Position numbers and translations under genes: made by a program. This document shows positions 44,877 to 56,407 of a stretch of DNA of 64,000 bases, piece after piece (position 1 is the first letter of the stretch; every line of letters starts with the position of its first letter). The stretch is from Venturia oleaginea (taxonomy: Eukaryota; Ascomycota; Dothideomycetes; Venturiales; Venturiaceae), in the NCBI GenBank assembly GCA_013176395.1, contig JABMLP010000016.1, forward strand, positions 310,001-374,000. The letters run 5' to 3'. A model generated the notes under the pieces. The model ran no database searches. It saw only the letters and a list, made by a program, of their open reading frames with translations, and had not been told where the DNA came from.

Positions 44877-47013
44877 ATGGCAGCTCTTATCAACACTACG
44901 GCTCCTCATGGCCATCTTGATGAGACGGCTATTCCAGGTACTGTTCATTTAATTGATATCGATGGAAACTTGCGGGGGAAACATGCTTCCGGGAGGAACA
45001 CAGACGGTATGTACCAAATTCAGTCAACAATCTACAATCCAGGAATTGATCATCTATAGTTGTACTCGTACCTGCGCCTTCAAACGATCCAGATGACCCA
45101 TTGAACTGGTCGCCTCGGCGCAAGCTGATTTCAACTCTGACTCTGTCAACCTACACATTGGTAATGCTTCTATTTCAATTAACACACGACGACTGGTTAT
45201 GTTCCGCTGCCGACTTTTCATATGAATGACTTCTTTCGATTTGGTGCATTTGTTGTCGAGTCAACGATGGATACATTTCCGGCGATGTACAGGATTCAAC
45301 GGGCAGAATTCGTCTTTGTCGATCTTTGTTTAGGCTCTGTATAGTCATCAGCGACGTGATAGAATAGAAGAGATTCGCCATTTACGCTGAAGACAATGCA
45401 CAGTAATCGCTAATAATTCCTCTAGATGGTCGGAATTGCGTCGGCGGCAATCTATTCAATCTTGACACCAATAGCGAACGATACGGGGCTTACACTCGGT
45501 GATCTGGTAAGTCAAATATCAACAAGAGTACTGTTCTGCCAATTGACCGTTCTGTTAGAATGCGGGCACTGGGTACATGTTCCTGTTCTTCGGTTGGGGA
45601 TGTCTGGTCTGGCAGCCGCTCGCGTTACAATATGGCAAGCGACCGGTATATCTATTTAGTCTGTTAGCGACGATGGTAAGCTCCATATGACATTCGCACG
45701 ACCCCAATTTATTCATTTTGCAGTGCATCATGGTATGGGTCCCTTACACGAAGACCAACGGCACGTGGATCGCAAGCAAAGTCCTCCAAGGCTTCTTCGG
45801 CGCCCCTATCGAATCTCTGTGCGAGATCTCTGTCACAGACGTCTACTTCTCCCACGAAAGAGGAACGTACATGGCTGTTTACGCCCTCATGCTGGCTGGA
45901 AGCAACTTCTTCGCACCCATCATTGCCGGATTTATCAATGATGGGCAAGGCTGGCATTGGGTCCAATTTTGGTGTGCTATTCTCTGCGGGCTTGGCTTTG
46001 TGATTTGCTTCTTTTTCATGGAAGAAACGAACTATGATCGAGCGCCCTTGGAACTAAAGATCTCGCCTGCGCAAACTCCTGGTGATGTTTCTCCTGTTGG
46101 GGACAAGTCTGATCCTGAAAAATCTGTGAACACTGGTGTGATGACAAGTCAGCCCGTGGATCCGATGCCCATTGAATCATACCAGCCAAAGACATATTTA
46201 CAGAAGCTCAAACTCTTGGATAAGTCGCGACCTTTCAGTGTTGGCAGGATGATGGTTCGACCTCTCATATTCCTCACCTTCCCAGTCATCGCATATGCCG
46301 GTTTCAGTTATGGTTCAAATTTGGTGTGGTTCAATGTCTTAAACGGGACTACATCTCTTATTCTTAGCGGTCCTCCTTACGATTTCTCAGTAAGTCCTCA
46401 CACATCGCTCTCAAGTTCCAGAAGATCGAGTCTAATCATGACACAGTCCTCCATGGTTGGCCTCTCCTACGTCTCCCCTCTCCTCGGTGTCCTAGCAGCA
46501 GCTCTCTACACCGGACTCTTCGGCGACTGGGCCGTCCTCCGCATCGCCCGCCGAAACAAAGGCGTCTGGGAATCCGAGCACAGACTCTGGCTCTTCTGTC
46601 TCTCCCTCCTCATCATACCCTGCTCTCTTATCCTCTGGGGTGTTGGCGCCTATCACCACATTCACTGGTTCGGCCTCATCGTCGCCATGTTCATCATCGC
46701 CGCCGCAAACACCATTGGTATTCAACTCAGCGTCTCCTACTGTATCGACAGCTACAAAGACTTGAGTGGCGATGCGATGGTTACGGTCATTATCATCAGA
46801 AACACGATGTCTTTTGCTATTGGGTATGGGATCACGCCTTGGGTCACTAACATGGGATTGCAAAGCGCGTTCATTCTGGCGGCTTTTGCTGGGCTGGCAC
46901 AGGTGTTTACCGTGTTTCCAATGATAAAATGGGGGAAGAAGTTGAGGGAGAATTCGAGGGCGAGGTATTATCGGTATGTTAAGGAGACAACGGGGATGGG
47001 AATGGGACATTGA
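44877..47013 (+). CDS. Major facilitator superfamily transporter, DHA1-like (553 aa)
   Basis: Six exons: 44877-45006, 45060-45160, 45426-45506, 45559-45675, 45724-46389 and 46447-47013. All joins are in frame with GT-AG borders. Intron 2 is unusually long (265 bp). The cytosolic N-terminus ends in DPDDPLNWSPRRKL, a motif typical of fungal MFS drug/H+ antiporter relatives. About 12 membrane helices follow. ALQYGKRPVYL between helices 2 and 3 matches the MFS G-R/K-R loop. There is a large central loop (about 240-300) between the two six-helix bundles. Substrate cannot be assigned; no biosynthetic cluster is visible beside it. Confidence 0.88.
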
Positions 47014-49342
47014 AAGCTGGGATGTCAACTGTTGCCGATTAGTAAAGATCTGTTTGGGGTAACGCAAGCTCCATCAAAACGCTGATTAAGAACGCTTGAG
47101 GGTTTGAGCTGGCGGTTCGGAACTTGGGATTTGGATCTGATTGAACGCAGCTGCATGGATAAAGCGGTGTGCTGGCTCAAGCTTGCACTCAAGTCCAAAG
47201 CGAGATGTACGAGAAGACGATCGAGAGCATCAGTGAACGGTGAAGAGTTGATTACAGTGACGAGATCAAGAGTCTAGAAGCTTAACCCCGCCAATTAAAA
47301 GAAGCAATTAACCGTTTCTATTGCGTGTCGTATCACTGCCCTAGGATCCTTTTGTCTTGCATAGAAGCCCATTTTTGTGCGTAAGAGACACGATGGTCAA
47401 GGTTCCGAGAAAGTTGGCGGTGTGGTAGGTTACATAGTCTTGTGGCGAATTTTCCGGGCTAGGTTCGTTCGTGGCCCGTCTCTGCTGAAACTGAGACTTC
47501 CGAACTTGGAACATCTGGTTCAGTTGATCGTATGCAGGTTTTGGCCGTCTCGTTTTTTTATCTTGAATCTCGCGGAGTTTCTGGATTTTGAAGTGCCATG
47601 TTGCATATGGCTCGCAAAAGCTTAGATGCACAACAGCCCACTTCAGAGCTTCGATGGAAAGGCCATAGTCTTTAGCGATCCAAGTTCCGAAATCCGCTGA
47701 GGCGTAAGATGGCTCAGAGACCGCTTTGCTGGTTCTGCGCTAGTTGTCTGATGAAGTCAGAAAAGTATTCACGTGGGTGGAGAGATCCAGGTGTGTGGGG
47801 ATATGTAGGAGAGAGTCTCTCCCACAATCGTCGTGAAGCGGGTCGGCTCACTTACAATTTCACAATGACTGACGTCGAAGGATTAGGAGACGTTGAATCT
47901 GTTGTCAATGTGTTATGTCCATGGGAAGATGGTGTCCGCAAATGTCAAAGTGGATCTCGTCCAGGCAGCTATATGGTACACGGCGCGGGCGGTTCAGTCC
48001 CAACGGTAGCTAGCGACTGTGGCCGAAAGATGTGACCTGAATGGCCTCGTACTGGGACGGGGATTGTTGCGGAATGGTTAGTCGATAGGTTAATGACTTG
48101 TTGGAAGATTGTTCGTATGGAGACGAAGGGTGGTAGACCAGTTGCTATCCGGTGATGGTATCCTTCTCGTCACAAGCTCGTTGGTTGCTTTTTGGTACCA
48201 GGGTCGCCTATTGATCCAATGTTCTTTGATCTTGAGCTACCAGGTTATTACGGATTGCCCGTAGAAGTATGAGACGAGATGCTGAGAATTGTAATGTTAA
48301 TTGCTGAAGATTGAGCTTCCCACTTGAAGTGTACCTCCCGGAAGAGTACGATGACGGGGATCCCTGTCATGTCGTTGTATCTCGTGTGTCGTGACGTGAG
48401 GTGAAGCGGATGAAGTCGGTGAATGATGAAAAACTGTGGAAGAGTCTCTTCCATGCGGCTGAAAGTGGTGCTAATTTGATGGCTTAACGTATCGGGGTAT
48501 GGGAGAGGATGACGGGGATTCCAGGGAGTGTACGAGTGTTGGATTGGATAAATTGGGGTTGAGAATTAAGGCGATTATTTGTAGATAAATCATAATTTCG
48601 ACGATTGAAGAAAGTAAAAACGTTTAACGCTAATACCTAGAGTTCAACATGAATTAAAGCAGTTGTAATATTGGGTTTGCCTACCCAGGATGATGTGGTT
48701 GGAGTTCTATCGATTTTCCCAGCCGAGTAACTATATAAGATGAGCATGGGTTCAGAAGTTGCCAAATAGTGTTCCACTGTTTTATGTAAAGAAAGCTCGA
48801 CACATGAACTGTGGTCTTGTTAATTTACACTCGCTTTGGCCCGCAGATAATGGCAATTGCGCGTTCAGACAGCTATCCCTTAACTCAAGATCGATGTCGA
48901 TGGTAATTCGAAGGTGTGCGTTATTTCTTAGCGGGTATGAATTGACGAGACTCCTGTGCACGGGGAATGCGTTCTCCCTGTTTCGTTGCGAATGATCTTG
49001 ATCATGTTGAAGATGTATCGATTTCTTCCAGCGAAGTTCATTTGCTAAAATTGCGCGTTCCGGAAAGCTACTTCATGCTATTTTGCCATGGCGGGTATAA
49101 TTGGGAATTTGGACAAAGCGCATCACTCAGCAGTACGATATGCCGTTCCGAAATGATTTTGACTCAGTAGATTGCTTGACTAACCATCTACCAAGAGCCC
49201 GCCTAAGCGCCTCAATGCAAGCCTATGCATATGTGTGTAAAGTTCCCATGCTTTCACCTCTTATACATCCTACTCCGTCTTGTCCATTGAAGTGTTGCGG
49301 GCCCATCATTTCGAACCAGTATAGCCTTCGTATTCGTGTAAT
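47014..49342. other. Gene-poor region with a possible decayed - strand gene (47341-48480)
   Basis: On the - strand, 47341-47700 reads as protein-like text (KAVSEPSYASADFGTWIAKDYG, then LSIEALKWAVVHLSFCEPY). Further upstream protein-like stretches up to about 48470 are separated by several stops. It could be a pseudogene or a gene with introns I could not place. Nothing else is supported. Confidence 0.25.
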
Positions 49343-49744
49343 TTATCTGTGCTGTATTTATGTCAGCGTCGTCCTCGTGAACGCGAGTGATTTCCTGCGC
49401 ATGCAATCACTGCGAATGCAATCACTGCGAGAAAAGGAATGTGGCATACCTTGGTGAATCCGATGTCTGAGGATCGCTCGCGGAAGCATTGACGACAGAT
49501 GTTGAGTCCGTACTTGCGGATGAGACCAGCTGGATGAGTGCAGACGCGGCTGTCAAGGTACGGTTAGCCTATTGTCCGAAATAACATTTCACAATCCCAG
49601 CATGTCCATCACAGTATCGATCACCGAAACCATCACAGTACTCAGTCCTGGGAAGCATGTATGATATAAAGGGCATGCCTACCACTCGCGGGCGCCCTTT
49701 CCGTAGCCACGGGGGCGGGAGAACCAGACGGACTCGTGAGACAT
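49343..49744 (-). CDS. rps29: 40S ribosomal protein uS14 (RPS29), three exons (56 aa)
   Basis: Exons on the - strand: 49683-49744, 49450-49549 and 49343-49351. Joined, they encode exactly 56 residues, the normal length of the family. The start [20 protein letters not shown] is followed by [19 protein letters not shown] and [17 protein letters not shown]. Cys21, Cys24, Cys39 and Cys42 form the single zinc site of uS14 (C-x2-C, C-x2-C). The protein sits in the head of the small ribosomal subunit near the decoding site. The last exon is only 9 nt (His-Arg-stop). Intron 2 (98 bp) has a CTGAC branch and TACAG acceptor, preceded by several decoy CGCAG sites. Conserved sequence and length make this secure. 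Confidence 0.95.
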
Positions 49745-50570
49745 GATTGCGGTTGATTGGGTGTGGGGAGAGTTGTAGTTTTGGCTGGTCAGTGTCAGTC
49801 TTGATCTTTGGCTCGCGCTCGCGCAGAGTGTGTCTTGTGGGTCAGCGTACCTGTTGTCGTCGTGGTTGTCGTCGGTTGCGGGCGTGGAATTGAACAATCG
49901 TGAGAGCAAAAATGGTGGGTGCGAAAAATGGTTGCCTTGGCAGACCAATCGGAGCGGAAGGCTAGTGATCAGCACGTGATAGATGCTGACTACCTATTCA
50001 TTTTCGTTTTCATCTCCTCCGCTTTCGCTCATCTCTCACCAAATTTGGCATTTTCTCTTTCACTTGAAAACTCGTAATCAAAATCTGGGAAGTATCGCCT
50101 GTCTCCGCCAGATCTCTTACTATCACCGAGATATCAAAAACCTTATGAGTCCTCAGCGCCAGAAAGTTCTGATTCCTCAACGCATCGACCTTGACACCCA
50201 GGTGGAATGAATGGCAAAATCAACCGGCTCTTCACCACAGTCAGAACATTCGGCTCAACGACGGGACTTGGCCATCTGACTTGAGTATTATTGTCTTCAT
50301 ACTTTCTGTCAATTCGCAAACAAAATCTATGATCCTGGAATTTCGACCCAACAGCGCCATCAGTCGCATACTAGCCAAGTCCAAATCCAAAATGCCCGCT
50401 CCGGACCCGTCCGTACAATGAGTGTCCTTTGATCCGTCTTTCATCCATTTCTAACAATCCACTGCAAAACGTCTCAAAACTGTTGCCCCTCACCCAAACA
50501 CATCTACTCACGCTTTTCAACGGAACTCTCTCCCAGTCCTTCCTCCGCTTCTATTTTTCCTAATCACAAG
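49745..50570. other. Promoter side of rps29 and intergenic sequence
   Basis: Short + frames between 49983 and 50421 have no recognisable domain. The rps29 promoter must lie at the left end. Confidence 0.4.
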
Positions 50571-50828
50571 TCAACTTTCCTTGCCCCTAATTGAATATCG
50601 CTCAATATCGTTGCGGAACCGACCATGATTGTGAATGATCGCTTCATGCCGTTGTTGAACATCGACCTGAGATCGGCATTTCCCTTCGCCTTCGTGTGGA
50701 GCAATGCCACACTTTGACCTAAAGTGAGCGACGTAGTGTTTGTTATCGTGTTTCGTATCCAAGCACGCATCCGCCCATTTTGGATTGACTCCGCCGCACT
50801 GGCAGCATATCCAGTCTCCTTCTCGCAT
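50571..50828 (-). CDS. Small RanBP2-zinc-finger-like protein (85 aa), tentative
   Basis: Frame from ATG 50828. It starts MREGDWICCQCGGVNPKWAD and continues ACLDTKHDNKHY. The W-x-C-x2-C...N-x6-C spacing is that of RanBP2-type fingers, although the fourth ligand is not obvious (a His is possible). Fungi carry small families of such short proteins, role unknown. The open frame extends upstream to 50882 from a GTG, so the ATG was chosen. A related motif (GDWKCFRC...CLFDTK) occurs in the frame at 52837-53268. Confidence 0.35.
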   Translation of the reverse strand: MREGDWICCQCGGVNPKWADACLDTKHDNKHYVAHFRSKCGIAPHEGEGKCRSQVDVQQRHEAIIHNHGRFRNDIERYSIRGKES

Positions 50829-50901
50829 TGCTCTTGTATTGGTTTTGTTATCTTGGTACTTGTGGTTTCTTGATGGGAACACTAGTCGAGGTGCAAATCA
50901 G

Positions 50902-51080
50902 TCGATGTGGTCCCTTGCTTTGAATGTTGGTGTGCTGTACTGATAGATATCGATGGTGATCGAGCGGGTACGATGTAGTTAAGTCGATATGCTATCTTGC
51001 TTTGGTTGTGCGTGCGCCGTGCTGACAAGTATAGATAATCGAGCCTGTGCGATGCAATTGAAACGATGTGGTATCTTGCA
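50902..51080. repeat. Diverged tandem duplication, unit about 80 bp
   Basis: Units begin near 50902, 50983 and 51064 (CGATGTGGT..CTTGC, with CTTGCTTTG in the first two). Within units, a TAGATA(T)..TCGAGC block and a GATG..AGTT/ATTGAA block recur at matching distances. Confidence 0.65.
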
Positions 51081-52836
51081 GCGAAGAGAAGAGAATATGG
51101 TGATTTATAGACTGCGGGAGTGGAAGAATGTCGCACATGGCAGAAGTAAGAGTGACCAGTGGCATGGTCAGTTGCGGAAGTGACTCAGTTTCATAGTCAA
51201 AGATCGTGAATTGGAAGGCACATATGACCCCTTGCAATTTGTTGGCCAACCCCCCCCCCCCTGGATTCCTTCCTTGTGTACAGTGTACAATCGCTAAATA
51301 ATCCTTTTGCAGGGAGATGGGATAGATCATGAGCCACTACAATGGTAACTAGAAATACAAGTAATCGAATTACACTTCGATGTAAGGCATTCTTATTATT
51401 GATCTAAAGGCACCCCCAGGAATTTCCTCGCCCATTTATTCAAGTATGAGGCAAACGCCCTATTTTTTCATTGCTCTAACAACTCATTACAGTTCCCAGC
51501 CTCGCGGAGACAAACCATACCCGCAAAATAGAGAAGAAGAAACCCCCCAAATGTCACTCAAACTAAATGTCCCCTTTTTGTCCTTCCTTTCAGTCCCCGT
51601 CGTCCCCCTTAATCCCCCCTCCTCCTACTCAAAGCTCAACGCATTGTCTCACATTCTCCACACTTACTGTGCGGAACTCCTCTGAACTGTGCGTTCGCAC
51701 ACTGGGTATCCTCGCACATAGTTGTGTTTGCCGTATTGGTGTGCACGGGGACGCTATTAGCGTTACCACCACTACAGCACTTCTATGATCCTGGTGGGAT
51801 GGACATTGTTATCAGGGGTAATGTGATGTGAGTTGGTGCTTTCAAGTTTGTTTTGAAAGTATCTGTTCGTTATGGACGTTTTGTTGCTTGTTCGTTTTGA
51901 TTGTCAGGTTGCTGTTTTGATTGATTGTAGATTGTTGCTGTTTTGAACATATGTGGGTATCAAAAGGACGCTCTGGTGATTATACACTTATCATAGATAC
52001 GTTGTGGTTAAGGGGGATACAATACTGCTAACAGTTGGATTGACTCCCAGGTGTATCGTATGCTACAGGACAACAAGTCTCTGGCGTGTAGGAGTAAATG
52101 CCGGGCCAGCATATTACTTTGGCGAGAGTTGTGTATGAAACTATCAAGGAGTCATTTGCTCGTAGGAGACAACATTCGAGCTCGTTCTGGGTTGTAAAAA
52201 AATGATGCATATTTACTGGCTTCCACCGCATATCATAGGCCGTTTTTCTAGCGCTGTCTGTCCAGCATTACAAGCCACGAAGCTTCGCAGTGCAAGTGAT
52301 AGCCAACTTGTTACAAAGATCCAGTCCGCTTCCACAATATCTTTTATATTGCTGTCTCTGATACCGCGGTTTGTCACCTTTGACTTTCATATATGCTCCC
52401 GTTATCTTCAGTCTTTCCCCATGCCACGATCCTGGATATAACGAATAAATTTACTTGCTCAGAATAACAACAGGCAACAAGGGTAGGATTGCCAAAGCCA
52501 GGAGACAGAAATCCCAGAATCTCAAAATGAGTTAGCTACCAGGAGGCTGGAGATATTGTAATTGTGGTTAGCAGCAATTGAGTGATTGGACCGAGTGTCA
52601 TAATTGTGAAGATCATAAGAGATGTAGTAATTGTTTCACTGGACGGTGCGTTTGAGTGTAATGAGAAAGAAAGGGAGGAACATACTTATAATTAGCGAAC
52701 ATAAACGAGGTCACCATAGTGCGGAGATGTAATCTGTATAGAGCTTAAATGTGACTAGGACGTTGGAGTTTCTAGTCAGTCCTTATTACACCAACGCCTT
52801 CACAGGTCTTTGGGAAGACGACATTTTGACCATATT
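51081..52836. other. Intergenic region, no supported gene
   Basis: About 1.75 kb. A 12-base C run lies at 51250-51261. Only short frames occur; no RNA gene was recognised. Confidence 0.5.
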
Positions 52837-53268
52837 ATGAAGGAGTGCTTTGTAAGATACTTATCCAAGAATATCTCAGAAAATCTCTACACTACCAGCA
52901 ATTATTATCAGCCGAGCGCTCGAAATATCCACGAAGTCAGATATCAATACCGTATCCTACCAATTCAAGTCAAGCCACAGCCACACTCAAAGTCACCAAT
53001 AACCTCAAAAAATAAAAACATCGATGAGATCGACATAGACTACGCAATCGGAATAGGCGACTGGAAATGCTTCAGGTGCAAGGTTCAGCCATGTTTATTT
53101 GATACTAAATTTGGAAGATATATGGGAAGGTATAACTTATTTGAAATGCAGCAAATGCTTGGCCGCACAATGAGCCAAAGCATGGAAAGAGGGCAAAATT
53201 CGGTTGGGGATTTTAATGGAAGCCGGGTTTATGATGGTATTCAGGATGAGAACGTGGATCATGGGTGA
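52837..53268 (+). CDS. Hypothetical protein with degenerate GDWxCxxC motif (143 aa), tentative
   Basis: Frame from ATG 52837, rich in Asn, Tyr and Ile. It contains GDWKCFRCKVQPCLFDTK near residue 80, which resembles the GDWICCQC...ACLDTK motif of the small - strand protein at 50571-50828 but with a shortened finger. No intron is evident. It may be a decayed paralogue or a chance frame in AT-rich DNA. Confidence 0.25.
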   Translation: MKECFVRYLSKNISENLYTTSNYYQPSARNIHEVRYQYRILPIQVKPQPHSKSPITSKNKNIDEIDIDYAIGIGDWKCFRCKVQPCLFDTKFGRYMGRYNLFEMQQMLGRTMSQSMERGQNSVGDFNGSRVYDGIQDENVDHG

Positions 53269-53516
53269 CGATACTCACAGACTAAATAAATGGGGAAGGA
53301 TAATCGGAGGAAACAGCATTCGACGGGACAACAAGTTGGCTGAGAATATGGTAGAGGATGGCGTTGCAAATTTGTGATCATTAGGCAATTGCCATTATGA
53401 AATAGCTCTGAAAGGCTGCATCCGTGAACGCCAGGCCACGGAAGATATCAACCGATTTGGTATCATATTGCCCATCAACTCCTCCTCAGCATCCTTTCAC
53501 CCTCAACCCATTAAGC

Positions 53517-54451
53517 TCAAGGCCAGTCCAAAACCTTGTCATCGGACTGAACCCTCGTAATCGTGAAGGTGATGATATTCGCCGTCTTTGCTCCCTTCAA
53601 CGGTCCCTCATACTCCACTGGTATCCACGCCGGAAGCTCATTCTTAGCTTCAACATCCCACCTCGTTCCCGTCTCTTCACCAACCAGATCCCATAACTTC
53701 CTGAAGCTAACTTCGTCATGTCGGAACATAGTCGTATGCTCAGCTCTGGTCTTACCTAGATTTCGGGTGATCTCTTTGGCTGGCGATGCACCAACTTGCC
53801 ATCCAAGGATGACCGCTCCAGCCTCAGGTTTGAGGAGTTTGACGGTGGCGATGGAGGCTTTCAGTTGGACGTCCCAGCTCCAAAGGTGATAGAGACATGT
53901 TGCAAAGATGACGTCGAATGTGCCCTCCACTTTCTTGAAGCTCGGGTCATTCCCACTTAGGAGGTCAGCAGTGAAGAATTGAGACTCCAGAGATGTCTTG
54001 TCGAGAAAGTAGTCAAAACCGCAGTTGATGAGGTCTTGTGATAGATCTGAGCCGAAAACGTTGGTGGATGGTCCGCAGTCGTAAACAATTTTGCGCACGT
54101 TCTGACCGAGACCGCAACCTAGGTCCAGGAACTTATCACCTCTCTTGATGCGGTCCAGAAGTGGCAGGTAATAAGGCTGCACTTGAATGCTTGGGGATGT
54201 GAAGCCAAAAGTACCCACACAGCTGTAAGGACACACTTTCCAAGCTTGATCTCTCTGATTTGTTCAGTTAGTATAGTCACGGGTGTGGCGGTTACAAGAC
54301 TGCAGTAACTGACCACTTTGAGTACATGTGCTAGATGCTTATCCTCAGGCAGTCCTATGTAATTATTCAAAAATTCCTTTGCCTCTGGTCTCAGCTTCTC
54401 AAGTTTGTCATAGAAGGTCGTGTCTGTTTGGTTTGAAGTTGAAGAGGCCAT
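53517..54451 (-). CDS. SAM-dependent methyltransferase of the AusD-like fungal family (291 aa)
   Basis: Exons on the - strand: 54314-54451 and 53517-54254, with a 59-bp intron (GTCAGT..CAAATCAG). The join gives LAHVLKVRDQAWKVCPYSCVG, a typical N-terminal block of these proteins. The Rossmann methyltransferase motif I is FLDLGCGLGQNVRKIV (about 88), motif II is NVFGSDLSQDLI, and TFDVIFATCLYHLWSW corresponds to motif IV. The family is widespread in fungi, partly in secondary-metabolite clusters, and the substrate cannot be told. The start was placed at MASSTSN (54451); an in-frame ATG at 54541 would add 30 residues. No cluster enzymes are nearby. Confidence 0.85.
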
Positions 54452-55454
54452 TGTCGGTGAACTGAGATAATGGTGCACATTCCAAACTGTGTCGTTGCCT
54501 TTAGAGAGAAGAGAATTGAAGAGGTTTTGTAGAGTCACCATGTTCGCGTTTGCTCCGTGTGTTTCGGCTAGACTGTATTTGTAAGGGTCAAAGTTTTGTC
54601 GTTGTACTATCCGCGTTTGTCAAACTTCTATGCTGATGATAGGTGGCTCCGCGGCTCTGCCTCCTTAAGTAAACTTGAAGCTAGGAAAGGGAATGTTGAA
54701 GCGAACTCACCGCAGAAACCCCTTGTGGATGGGGCTGAGATTGGGTGACCCGGATCGGTGCCGGATGCCGGTTCTGCTGTACAAGTCTGCATGAAGAATG
54801 CTCGTGTAATCGAGCGAAACGCATCCGACCCATTCGGCATATTTGAAGCTCATCAGATCATTCTCAAGATAAAACCATCGGAGAGGTTTGGCAAATACAA
54901 GGGAATGACAATAATACCTGATCGTATCACTAAGATAGGATGACGGGCCAGGCAAGGGGCATTAACCGCGACTCTTCAGAACAACCATTCCAATATTTGT
55001 AGCTGTAGTCACTTCGCGAGCCTCATGCTGTGCAGCCGTGAGTTCGGGATAGATGCTGCTATCGGTTCAAGAAGAGGGAATTCGACAACAGCGGAGCCGT
55101 CAAATGCAATTAATGCTCTCATCCTTCCTTCTGACTTCGGAGGCGAGCCTTCATAGACTTCTAGCTTCCTGTCAGCCCAAACTTGACAATGCTTTTCTTG
55201 GATTTGCCGAAAACGCCTCCACACCGATTCCGGCTTGCAGATGGGCAGATGGTAGTTCCTTTGAGGTTAAGGAAGTGGTAAGCACCGGCATTGCCTCAAA
55301 TCCAGCACGAAGCCCAGACAATATCAAAGTGGTCAGTAGCCGGATGAGTCGCTAGCACCTCTCCATCCATGGTCCCATCAACGTACGCCTCCCCAATCAA
55401 CGCATTTGTCCCGTTGCTATCATGACGAAGCCCGCATGCCGTGGGTTTTCAGAG
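54452..55454. other. Intergenic region, no supported gene
   Basis: One kb with short - strand frames that may be debris of the adjacent HET gene, but no motif identifies them. Confidence 0.4.
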
Positions 55455-56168
55455 TTAGTGGCTTCCACATAGAGAAGCGTCTTCGCTCGTCCTGGAAAGT
55501 GGATCGAATCTTGAAGAGCCGTGATGGTTCCGCAACCAAAGCAAGCTTGCCCATGAATTGGCGGTATTCATTGGCACCCAGTGTGCCTTTTTCTCCATGA
55601 TGATTCTCCGATACTTTGGAATAGTATCTAAAGCCTTGGAGAAGAACTCGCATCCCACGGTGACGTCTCCGCAAAGAAAGACGACGTCTTTTGACACGGC
55701 GAATTCTTGCACAACCCATATACGCTTCCACCATGTTCTGTGAAGTGAAGCATTGAGCGCCAGTCCAAAGGCATCGGGCGATTGGGACAAATGGCGGGAA
55801 AGATCCAAGGTAGCTATCTCTATGGGCTCAAAAGCAGCTTTGGCATTTCCTCCGAGCGAACTCACGGTGCGGATTGCCATATCACTGTCATCTGCTTCAT
55901 TCCCAAGCCAAACCAGTGCGTACTCTACTTTTCTGAAGGTTTGACTCATTTGTTGCACCTGCCAGGTTTTCTCAAGCTCTTCGTATTGATTGATGGAAAG
56001 GCGTCCACCCAAATGCCGCGGGCTCCAAAGTTATGACCTTTCGTTTCAGATGATCGCAAATGCCGGGGTGCAATGTTAGGACTCGTCGTGATCTCCATGC
56101 GTCTGCCATTTATAATCATGGCCCTGTTCCACCCCACGCGTGACTCAAGGCGGTATATTCAGGTATGT
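55455..56168 (-). pseudogene. HET-domain (heterokaryon incompatibility) gene fragment with frameshifts
   Basis: The three hallmark HET motifs are present in order but in different frames: EYTALSHAWGG (about 56150), GARGIWVDAF then SINQ (about 56000), and WKRIWVVQEFAVSKDVV followed by FLCGD (about 55700). The frame changes near 56120 (after GGTG) and near 56003, where the DAF/SINQ junction looks like loss of one T from a T run. After about 55455 a stop ends the frame and no HET C-terminal region follows. HET proteins trigger death of incompatible hyphal fusions; this copy would be inactive. Confidence 0.85.
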
Positions 56169-56394
56169 TCTGTAAAGAAGTCTAAATGATGGTGCAGTGT
56201 ACCAGGTAGTCTTTTGGATTCCCATCCTTCGGACCAACTGGTAAGATTTGTATTAGGCGGATCTCGCTATTGGCCTAGTTGAGACGTTCATATCTACACG
56301 ACTTCATTTGTATATCGAAGGAGCTCTTTGTTTTTGATTGCTGGCAATTGTGGAAGAGTGGCACTGCAAACGACTTCCAAAAGCCGTGTGAGAG

Positions 56395-56407
56395 CTTCTG
56401 AGTTTGA
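56395..56407. repeat. Target-site duplication, left copy
   Basis: CTTCTGAGTTTGA, identical to 58015-58027. The last three bases could also belong to the element's TGAT tail. Confidence 0.75.

Noticed and set aside
48996..49075. Possible fifth hairpin element (ATCGATTTC...TTCCAGCGAA, 15 nt, TTGCGCGTTCCGG)
   Set aside because: The 15-nt spacing is suggestive, but the two arms do not pair well and the inner words differ from the other four copies.
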